DNA from: Rudanella sp.
Lineage (GTDB): Bacteria; Bacteroidota; Bacteroidia; Cytophagales; Spirosomataceae
DNA: 5,604 bases
Assembly (NCBI GenBank): GCA_026785985.1
Contig: JAJAYX010000680.1
Span: 1 to 5,604, forward strand
Direction: 5' to 3'
In this document: positions 1 through 5,604 of the stretch, one piece after another
Numbering within the stretch: position 1 is the first letter of the stretch
Layout of the letters: every line of letters begins with the position of its first letter
Position numbers and translations under genes: made by a program
Notes under the pieces: generated by a model
The model's input: only the letters and a program-made list of their open reading frames with translations
Told to the model about the DNA's origin: nothing
Database searches by the model: none

Positions 1-641
1 CAACTTGAGTTGTGCCAATATAGCAGGAAGAAACGTGGAATTCGACTACAGCTTTGTCGGTGGAAGAATCTGTTATTTCGCAGCAAAAATGGCCACCCGA
101 TGAGCGACAAGCCTGTGGACATCGTAGCCATACGCACCTACGATGCGCTGACGAACGAGTTCGTCTACGAGCAACCGATGTTTATCGGGATCTGTGGCGC
201 GTTGACGGGTCAGCTTAGTCTGGGCCAGATCGTTGAAGAGTATCAGGGTCGTTACGGCATTGAACGGCAGCGGCCGACCGCCGTTCTTTCGCTTCAGCAA
301 GCAGAATCTGTTGTTGGAGGGCTTTCAAACGCCTTGTGTAGGGCATCTGGATACTTTTCTGTTGGTCTTACAAACGGCTGTGTGGTTGTTGTATAGGGTG
401 GCTCAGGATGCCCCGCATCAGCCCGCCAAGTGGCGCAAGTACTTCCCCAGTGGATCGTTTTGGGGGTATGTTGACGCTTAGCGAAGCCTATTATTCGGCG
501 CAGAGCCTTTTTTTAGGTTTTGATTTAGGAACTTTTCGCCCGAAAATGTACAGAAAGGGAAAAGGGCGTGAAGTAGGTCAAAAACAGGTTGTTCGAGCGC
601 GTTATGAGGTAGTGAGGAAGGCTAAAGAAGCCCCTTCGTGA
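1..641 (+). pseudogene. Decayed IS4-superfamily DDE transposase, C-terminal part
   Basis: This is the remnant of an insertion-sequence transposase, cut by the window start and broken by frameshifts. Frame +2 reads NVEFDYSF up to about 55. Frame +1 then reads RWKNLLFRSKNGHPMSDKP and VDIVAIRTYD, and continues to YQGRYGIE (241-264). Frame +2 resumes at 284 with FFRFSKQNLLLEGFQTP and runs to KWRKYFP (431-448). Frame +3 carries LTLSEAYYSAQSLFLGFDL and a basic tail ending RARYEVVRKAKEAPS with TGA at 639-641. Joining the second and third pieces recreates Y-x2-R-x3-E-x6-K, the YREK signature of IS4-type transposases, whose Glu is the third catalytic acid. At the junction 19 bases stand where one codon is expected. 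The first and last shifts fit single-base slips near T53-55 and in the G run at 462-466. The family call rests on remembered motifs, and the exact IS family (IS4, IS701 or other) is uncertain. The product cannot be functional as it stands. Confidence 0.75.
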
Positions 642-688
642 TAGTTTGATGCCGTTATTGGCAGTGCAGAAGCGATCAGGAAGGGGCT
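629..688. repeat. 14-base inverted repeat over the transposase stop
   Basis: The arms are AGCCCCTTCGTGAT (629-642) and ATCAGGAAGGGGCT (675-688). They are complementary at 13 of 14 positions across a 32-base spacer. The left arm contains the transposase TGA. Inside the spacer TGCC (650-653) can pair with GGCA (660-663), giving a nested small stem. It could be a folded 3' end that stops transcription leaving the element, a subterminal element of the insertion sequence, or a chance palindrome. No U-run follows the right arm, so a classical intrinsic terminator is not well supported. Confidence 0.5.
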
Positions 689-776
689 ACCAAGTCAAGC
701 AAGAACTTGGGTAAGGGCCGAACTGCGTCCATAGTCTAAAACCGGTAGGAACAGGTATGGCTGGCCTTTGGGGTAA
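642..776. other. Gene-free stretch between transposase remnant and sigma gene
   Basis: No coding sequence is recognisable here. It holds the right arm of the inverted repeat that starts at 629, and a weak 6-base stem CCAAGT/ACTTGG (690-695 with 705-710, 9-base loop). The outer end of the insertion sequence probably lies in this stretch, but its left end is outside the window, so the terminal repeats and target duplication cannot be defined. The promoter of the sigma gene should also lie here. No good Bacteroidota vegetative promoter (TTTG, then TAnnTTTG about 19-21 bases on) was found. Confidence 0.5.
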
Positions 777-1388
777 ATGAACGCAACACCTGATCAGCAG
801 CTATGGCATCGGTTTCGGCAGGGTGACGAGACCGCTTTTCAACAACTTCATCAGCAGCATATCCGTCATCTGCTCAACTACGGTCTACGACTGCATGGCT
901 CACTGTCGGCGGTGGAAGACTGCATTCAGGACGTTTTCATTGAACTGTGGCAGTATCGACAGGGGCTTGCCCAGCCGGTCTCCGTTCGGTTTTACCTGCT
1001 TAAAGCGTTGCGCAATCGGCTGCGGGCGCAGTACCGCCGGGATCAGCCGTTTGTGTCAGGCTGGGACGATGACGGCGAACATACCGGACAGAACCGGCTC
1101 CCCTTCGACACCGAACCCTCGGCGGAAGAGCAGATCATTGCTCTTGACATCGACGCCGAACGCAAAGCATTTATTCACCAGACACTTCAGACGCTCTCCG
1201 CCCGGCAGCGCGAAATTGTGTACCTGCGTTACTTCAACGACCTGACCTACGAGCAAGTCTGCGAGGTCATGCAGATTAACTATCAGACGGCCCGATCCCA
1301 GATTTATACCGCCCTTAAATTGATTCGTAAAAAACTGAAAGACAGTGATATAGCCGAATGCCTGTTCTTCTTTTTCTTGCTTCAGTAA
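777..1388 (+). CDS. ECF-type RNA polymerase sigma-70 factor (FecI-like)
   Basis: This is a cytoplasmic alternative sigma factor of 203 residues, the usual size for the Bacteroidota ECF group. Region 2 spans about residues 10-90. It includes FRQGDETAFQQLHQQHI and the core-binding helix VEDCIQDVFIELWQY (about 46-60), followed by the basic RALRNRL-like stretch KALRNRLRAQYRRD, which belongs to the -10 recognition part. Region 4 spans about 134-187, with LSARQREIVYLRYFNDLTYEQV and the helix-turn-helix ending QTARSQIYTALKLIRKKL. A variable acidic linker (about 95-130) separates the two, and there is no extra C-terminal SnoaL-type domain. The ATG at 777 is the only reasonable start, because an in-frame TAA sits directly before it at 774-776. 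No Shine-Dalgarno is visible, as is common in this phylum. The protein ends in a short hydrophobic tail, CLFFFFLLQ. The fecR-type gene begins 68 bases downstream, so the two are probably co-transcribed. The sigma factor is expected to drive the receptor gene that follows. Confidence 0.95.
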   Translation: MNATPDQQLWHRFRQGDETAFQQLHQQHIRHLLNYGLRLHGSLSAVEDCIQDVFIELWQYRQGLAQPVSVRFYLLKALRNRLRAQYRRDQPFVSGWDDDGEHTGQNRLPFDTEPSAEEQIIALDIDAERKAFIHQTLQTLSARQREIVYLRYFNDLTYEQVCEVMQINYQTARSQIYTALKLIRKKLKDSDIAECLFFFFLLQ

Positions 1389-1456
1389 AAAAAATTCCCC
1401 TTTTCATACTACAAAACAGGTCGTGAGCTTCACTGTAGGGTAGACAAGTACTCTCC

Positions 1457-2494
1457 ATGAAACTGTACGCCGACTACCTCCCCTTCGACGCCGACGATTT
1501 TCTGACTGACCCGGTCTTCCGGGAATGGGTGGCCCGCCCTGTCCCGGAAATAGATGCGTACTGGCAGGGGTTACTGAAAACCCACCCGCACCTGCGTAGC
1601 CCGTTTGAGCAGGCCCGTCTGCTGGCCCAAAGCATGCAGGCCACCTGGACGCCTTTCTCGGATACGTACACCGACGCGCTCTACCAGCAGGTACGGGCTG
1701 CGCTGTCCGCCAATCAACCCCCGGCTCAGACGAACCGGATAATTCGGCTCGTGCCGAGGTGGGCGTATGCTTCAGCGGCCTCACTAGTGCTTATGCTGGG
1801 TTTGTCAGGCTACTGGTACTTCTTTCGGGAGCAGCTTATCCGGACGGATAACGCTGAACTGACTACAGTGACGCTCTACGACGGATCGGTGGTGACGCTC
1901 AACGCCAACAGTCAGTTGCGGTTGCCCGGACGGGTAGCCTGGCGGGAGCAGCGGCAGGTGTGGCTCTCCGGTGAGGGGTCTTTTGCCGTGCGAAAGCAGC
2001 CTGGCGACCGGTCTTCTTCCTTTCGCAAGTTCACCGTTCACACCTACCGGGCCGACGTGGTGGTGCTGGGTACCCATTTTACGGTCTACACCCGCCCTCA
2101 GCGTACCCAGGTGCTGCTCGAAGAAGGCCGCATCGTCCTGACCGACCCAACTACGCACCAGACCCAAACCATGCAGCCAGGGCAGTTGGTGTCTTACACC
2201 AACCAACGGCCCGCCCCGCAGATCGCCCGGCTTGCCCCCGACCGGCAACGCCCGCTAACGGCCTGGCGCGAAAACCGGCTCGTGTTCGACAATGCCAGTA
2301 TGGACGAACTGGCCCAACGGTTTCGCGAAGTGTATGGTCTGGAATTAGTCCTGCGCGATGACGCCTTTGCCCGACAGGAGTTCCGGGGGGAGCTGCCCGT
2401 CGATAATATCGACAACGCACTACTGATCATCTCCGAAACCTTTGGTCTAAAACCTGTGCGTCAGGGAGAGCAGGTCTATTTTGTGGCGAATTAA
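1457..2494 (+). CDS. FecR-family anti-sigma factor with DUF4974 domain
   Basis: This 345-residue single-pass inner-membrane regulator matches the usual Bacteroidota FecR length. The cytoplasmic N-terminal part (about 1-98) has the typical opening FLTDPVFREWVARPVPEID and should bind the sigma factor encoded just upstream. One membrane helix lies at about 102-122 (WAYASAASLVLMLGLSGYWY), preceded by basic residues (RIIRLVPR), which fits N-in topology. The periplasmic FecR domain (about 132-225) contains the family hallmark TLYDGSVVTLNANSQLRLP, then the GEGSFAV and VLGTHFTVY strands. The C-terminal domain (about 270-343: RENRLVFDNASMDELAQRF to GEQVYFVAN) matches the DUF4974 type, which resembles the STN fold. 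By analogy with FecR it would receive the signal from the STN domain of the receptor encoded next. No Shine-Dalgarno is seen before the ATG. The gene sits in the expected sigma, anti-sigma, receptor order. Its activity as pure inhibitor or as co-activator of the sigma factor cannot be told from sequence. Confidence 0.95.
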   Translation: MKLYADYLPFDADDFLTDPVFREWVARPVPEIDAYWQGLLKTHPHLRSPFEQARLLAQSMQATWTPFSDTYTDALYQQVRAALSANQPPAQTNRIIRLVPRWAYASAASLVLMLGLSGYWYFFREQLIRTDNAELTTVTLYDGSVVTLNANSQLRLPGRVAWREQRQVWLSGEGSFAVRKQPGDRSSSFRKFTVHTYRADVVVLGTHFTVYTRPQRTQVLLEEGRIVLTDPTTHQTQTMQPGQLVSYTNQRPAPQIARLAPDRQRPLTAWRENRLVFDNASMDELAQRFREVYGLELVLRDDAFARQEFRGELPVDNIDNALLIISETFGLKPVRQGEQVYFVAN

Positions 2495-2507
2495 AATCAC
2501 GTGTTCC

Positions 2508-2530
2508 GCTCCGCCAAACGGGGCTATTTC
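2508..2530 (+). terminator. Possible weak hairpin terminator between fecR and receptor gene
   Basis: GCTCCG (2508-2513) can pair with CGGGGC (2519-2524) over a 5-base loop CCAAA, with one G-U pair in the stem. The stretch TATTTC follows, giving only an interrupted U-tract. It lies 14 bases after the fecR stop and before the receptor start. It may attenuate read-through from the regulator genes, but the stem is short and the tail poor, so it could equally be incidental. Confidence 0.3.
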
Positions 2531-2564
2531 TTAAGTCAATTCCTTAGTTAAAATCTATTTACAG

Positions 2565-5500
2565 ATGCAAAAACCATTACTTCTCTTCCGTTTGAGCCTG
2601 CTTACGGCTGTGCTGGTGGCTGGCGAAATGGGTGGCGTAGCCGCCCAGACGATGGCCCGGGCCAATCCGCAAACGCCCCCCGGACAGCCCACTACGGTGC
2701 GTACCAAGCTAATACAGATTAACCTGCGCCAGTTGCTCACTCAATTGGAAACGACGTACCGGGTGCGGTTCAACTACAAAGCCGCCTTAGTGAACGGCGT
2801 AACGGTGAGTTCGCCTGCCATGGCCGACTACGACGGTCACATTGCTGACCAGCTCAATACACTATTGAGCCCGGTCCAGCTTCGATGCCGGGCTATAGAC
2901 GCCCGGACGTTTGTCATTCAACCCCAGGCCAGCCCGAAGTCGGCTGATTCAGGTATGCGTGAACCGACATCTACGGGCCAGTCTCTACCTGGCATAAGCA
3001 GCACTGAATCAGCCGTGCGAAATAACCCTCTGCCCGACAGGATTCTGTTGGGGCGCGTAACCGACGGCAGTAACAGCGACGGTTTACCCGGGGTGAGTGT
3101 GGTGTTGAAAGGGACTCAGCGTGGAACGACTACGGATACGGATGGTCGCTACCGGCTGGTTATACCGGAAGGAGAAGGAGCGGCAACGCTGGTCTTCTCA
3201 TTCGTAGGCTACTCCTCCAAAGAAGTCAGTCTGGGTAATCTTTCTACGATCGATGTGCAGCTCCTGCCCGATGACAAGTCGCTAAGCGAGGTAGTGGTGG
3301 TGGGGTATGGCACCCAGAAAAAAGCCGATTTAACGGGTGCTGTTGCCACCGTCGATATCCAGCAGGTGCTGACCAAACCAGCCGCCGACGTGAGCAATAT
3401 GTTACAGGGCCGGGTGGCAGGCGTGGTGGCGTCCGGCTCCAACCAGCCCGGAGGAGAAGGTTACGTCCGTATTCGGGGTATCAGTTCGTTTGGTAATAAC
3501 GCCCCCCTGATTATCATTGACGGGGTGCAGACGACCAGTACCAACTCCCTCAATCCAAACGACATTGAGAGCATGAGTGTGCTGAAAGACGCATCGTCGG
3601 CGGCCATTTATGGGGCGCGGGGTGCCGGGGGTGTTATCATCATCACCACCAAGAAAGGGAAGGCCAATACCACCCGCATCAGCTATGACGGATTCTACGG
3701 GGTATCGACCGTATCACGCTACCCTAACCTGCTCAATACGCCAGAACTGGCCGATTTGATCTGGAAGCAGCAACTGGGAGCGGGACTGACACCGAGTTCA
3801 ACTCAGTTTGGACGGGGTACTACCCCCGTTATTCCTGATTACGTTCTGGCGGGTACGGCAGGTGGGCTGTTCGAGGGAAATGCCGCCGTTGATCCCTCCC
3901 GGTACAACTACAATCAAAGTGGGTTCTACCAGATTGCCCGCGCCAATAAGGAAGGGACCGACTGGTTTCGTGAGATGACGCAGGCAGCTCCGGTGCAAAG
4001 TCACAACCTGAGCGCGTCGGGTGGTACCGAGCGGGCTATCTACAGCCTGAGTCTGGGTTATTATAGTGAGGCCGGTTTGCAGAAATACACCTTCTTCGAC
4101 CGGTACAGTCTGCGGGCTAACTCCGAGTTTAAGCTGGGAAGCCGGGTGCGGTTTGGCGAAACGCTGTTCGGCTCGTTCCGGTCCCGCAAGGGTTCCACCG
4201 ATAACGATGAAGGATCGCCCTGGTCAATGGCCTACCGGATGCAGCCCATTGTGCCGGTCTATGACATCATGGGTAATTTCGCGGGGTCAAAAGCACCGGG
4301 TACCGGCAACGGCCAAAATCCGGTGGCCGTGCTCTACCGCACCCGCAATAACGCTGAAAACGATGTTCGGCTGTTGGGCAGCGTGTACGCTGAGGTGGAC
4401 ATCCTCAAAGACCTGCGCTTCCGGTCCAACTTCGGTATCGACTATAACAACAGTTACCGAAACACCTTCTCCGACATCAACCCCGAACACTCGGAGGGCG
4501 GGTTCAACACCGGTCTGGCCATCCGAAGCAACTACCAGTATCGGTGGACGTTCACCAATACGCTGACATACACCAAAACGCTGGGTAATCATACCTTCAG
4601 TGCGCTGGCCGGCAGTGAAGCAGTGGATTATAAACTGGAGCAGTTGAGTGGCGACCGCGTGGGCTACTATCCCTTCACCGATGAATCGTTCCGGGTACTT
4701 GAGCGGGGAAACACGGTTGGGCAGAACAACGGCTCGCAGCTTAACGTCGAATCGCTGTACTCGCTGTTCGGGCGTATCGACTACTCCTACGATGGCAAGT
4801 ACCTGCTTAACGCCACCATCCGGCGCGACGGGTCGAGCAAGTTTGCCCGCGATGTGCGCTACGGTAATTTCCCCTCGGTAAGTGTGGGCTGGCGCATTTC
4901 GCAGGAGAAATTCATGCGTGATCTGAACTTCCTGACCGACCTCAAACTGCGGGCGGGCTACGGTATCGTGGGCAACGACCAGATCGATGCCAACAACCAG
5001 TTTACGTTCTATCGCTCCGACCCTCAACGTTCGTTCTACGATCTCAATGGGAGTAATACCTCAACTACGCCGGGCTACGACCTTGACCGCAAAGGCAACC
5101 CCGGCTCTAAGTGGGAATCTACGGCCACAGTGAATCTGGGTCTCGACCTGTCGCTGTTCCGGGGAGCACTGGAGATGAACCTCGACGTGTACCAGAAGAA
5201 GACTTCGGACTTATTGGTGCAGATTCCCCGGCCCGGCACTGAGGGCGATTTCAGTGCGCCATTCGTAAATATTGGCAACACGGAAAACAAGGGCCTTGAC
5301 CTCGTACTGTCCTACAAGGGACGGGTTAATCGGTTGCAGTACGGTCTGTCAGGTAACTTTTCGGCCTACCGAAACCGCGTTTCAAGCCCCGGTGTTGACT
5401 TTTTCACAAACACCGTACGCTACGGGCAGGTGTCACGGACACTCACAGGTGCAGCCATCGGGCAGTTTTATGGGTACGTCATCGACGGCTTTTTCAACAA

Positions 5501-5604
5501 CGTGGCCGAGGTGCAGGCCGCTCCTGCGCAGCCCGGCATTAACAAAAGTTCGGATGCTACGGCCCAGCGGTCCGTGGGACGCTGGCGGTATAAAGACATC
5601 GACG
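2565..5604 (+). CDS. SusC/RagA-type TonB-dependent receptor with STN domain (3' end beyond window)
   Basis: This outer-membrane active transporter and signal transducer is open for 1013 codons to the window edge; such proteins usually run to about 1100 residues, so the last barrel strands are missing. Domains in order: signal peptide at about 1-27 (hydrophobic LLLFRLSLLTAVLVAG, likely cleavage after VAA); STN signalling domain at about 45-119 (LIQINLRQLLTQLETTYRVRFNYK to FVIQP); Ser/Thr/Pro-containing linker to about 157; carboxypeptidase-like regulatory domain at about 160-234 (GRVTDGSNSDGLPGVSVVLKG, GTTTDTDGRYRL, FSFVGY); TonB-box region LSEVVVVGYGTQKK (240-253); plug at about 254-365 (LQGRVAGVVASG, VRIRGISSFG, PLIIIDGV, VLKDASSAAIYGARGAGG, then ITTKKGK); and a barrel from about 370. 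The ATG at 2565 is chosen because it starts the signal peptide; an A/T-rich leader replaces a Shine-Dalgarno. SusC proteins work with a SusD-like lipoprotein, probably encoded next. The STN domain and the upstream sigma/FecR pair mark it as a substrate-sensing receptor. The substrate is unknown: glycans are commonest for this class, but peptides or others are possible. Confidence 0.96.
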   Translation, partial: MQKPLLLFRLSLLTAVLVAGEMGGVAAQTMARANPQTPPGQPTTVRTKLIQINLRQLLTQLETTYRVRFNYKAALVNGVTVSSPAMADYDGHIADQLNTLLSPVQLRCRAIDARTFVIQPQASPKSADSGMREPTSTGQSLPGISSTESAVRNNPLPDRILLGRVTDGSNSDGLPGVSVVLKGTQRGTTTDTDGRYRLVIPEGEGAATLVFSFVGYSSKEVSLGNLSTIDVQLLPDDKSLSEVVVVGYGTQKKADLTGAVATVDIQQVLTKPAADVSNMLQGRVAGVVASGSNQPGGEGYVRIRGISSFGNNAPLIIIDGVQTTSTNSLNPNDIESMSVLKDASSAAIYGARGAGGVIIITTKKGKANTTRISYDGFYGVSTVSRYPNLLNTPELADLIWKQQLGAGLTPSSTQFGRGTTPVIPDYVLAGTAGGLFEGNAAVDPSRYNYNQSGFYQIARANKEGTDWFREMTQAAPVQSHNLSASGGTERAIYSLSLGYYSEAGLQKYTFFDRYSLRANSEFKLGSRVRFGETLFGSFRSRKGSTDNDEGSPWSMAYRMQPIVPVYDIMGNFAGSKAPGTGNGQNPVAVLYRTRNNAENDVRLLGSVYAEVDILKDLRFRSNFGIDYNNSYRNTFSDINPEHSEGGFNTGLAIRSNYQYRWTFTNTLTYTKTLGNHTFSALAGSEAVDYKLEQLSGDRVGYYPFTDESFRVLERGNTVGQNNGSQLNVESLYSLFGRIDYSYDGKYLLNATIRRDGSSKFARDVRYGNFPSVSVGWRISQEKFMRDLNFLTDLKLRAGYGIVGNDQIDANNQFTFYRSDPQRSFYDLNGSNTSTTPGYDLDRKGNPGSKWESTATVNLGLDLSLFRGALEMNLDVYQKKTSDLLVQIPRPGTEGDFSAPFVNIGNTENKGLDLVLSYKGRVNRLQYGLSGNFSAYRNRVSSPGVDFFTNTVRYGQVSRTLTGAAIGQFYGYVIDGFFNNVAEVQAAPAQPGINKSSDATAQRSVGRWRYKDID

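Noticed and set aside
690..710. Small stem CCAAGT/ACTTGG as a regulatory hairpin or operator
   Set aside because: Six base pairs with a nine-base loop are expected by chance, and no U-tract or conserved context supports a role.
705..740. Possible promoter, CTTG (706-709) followed by TAGTCTAA near 732
   Set aside because: Both boxes deviate from the Bacteroidota TTTG / TAnnTTTG pattern and the spacing is only roughly right. It is too weak to list as a feature.
1360..1400. Pyrimidine run and eight A residues around the sigma stop codon as a terminator
   Set aside because: There is no stable GC stem before a U-tract. The run encodes the protein's tail, and the next gene is only 68 bases away, which fits co-transcription better.
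1805..2248. A 147-codon minus-strand open frame opposite the fecR gene
   Set aside because: The plus-strand FecR protein is clearly genuine across this whole stretch, and the antisense translation has no familiar motif.
4066..4566. A 166-codon open frame on the plus strand, out of frame with the receptor
   Set aside because: It overlaps the receptor barrel in another frame. Its Ser/Thr/Pro/Arg-rich translation is typical of an off-frame shadow.
4287..5027. A 246-codon open frame on the minus strand
   Set aside because: It lies wholly inside the receptor gene, whose barrel reads through without interruption on the other strand. Its translation shows no recognisable domain. Long antisense frames are common opposite GC-rich coding sequence.

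Overview
The window looks like a chromosomal segment of a Bacteroidota bacterium, probably from the Cytophagales (Spirosoma/Dyadobacter-like). I infer this from the SusC/RagA-type receptor architecture (STN, carboxypeptidase-like and plug domains before the barrel), the Bacteroidota form of FecR, the absence of Shine-Dalgarno sequences before the starts, and the fairly GC-rich coding sequence. The genus is a guess from protein flavour, not an established fact.

Layout, all on the + strand. Positions 1-641 hold the 3' part of a decayed IS4-superfamily DDE transposase. Its protein can only be followed by switching reading frame three times. A 14-base inverted repeat overlaps its stop codon, and a gene-free stretch follows to 776. 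Next comes a three-gene module: an ECF sigma factor (777-1388), a FecR-type anti-sigma factor with one membrane segment (1457-2494), and a SusC-like TonB-dependent receptor (2565 to beyond the window end). The receptor reads through 1013 codons without a stop and is cut by the window edge.

The three genes form a textbook cell-surface signalling (trans-envelope) circuit. The outer-membrane receptor binds a substrate and carries an N-terminal STN domain in the periplasm. By analogy with FecA/FecR/FecI, that domain would contact the periplasmic part of the FecR protein. FecR would then release or activate the sigma factor, which would transcribe the receptor gene and probably a SusD-like lipoprotein and other uptake genes downstream. 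A weak hairpin followed by a U-containing stretch lies between fecR and the receptor gene. This would fit the receptor having its own sigma-dependent promoter, but no promoter could be assigned. The substrate cannot be told from the sequence.

I found no clearly undescribed system. The points most worth a second look are the reconstructable transposase fossil with its disrupted catalytic signature, the inverted repeat at its end, and the hydrophobic tail of the sigma factor.
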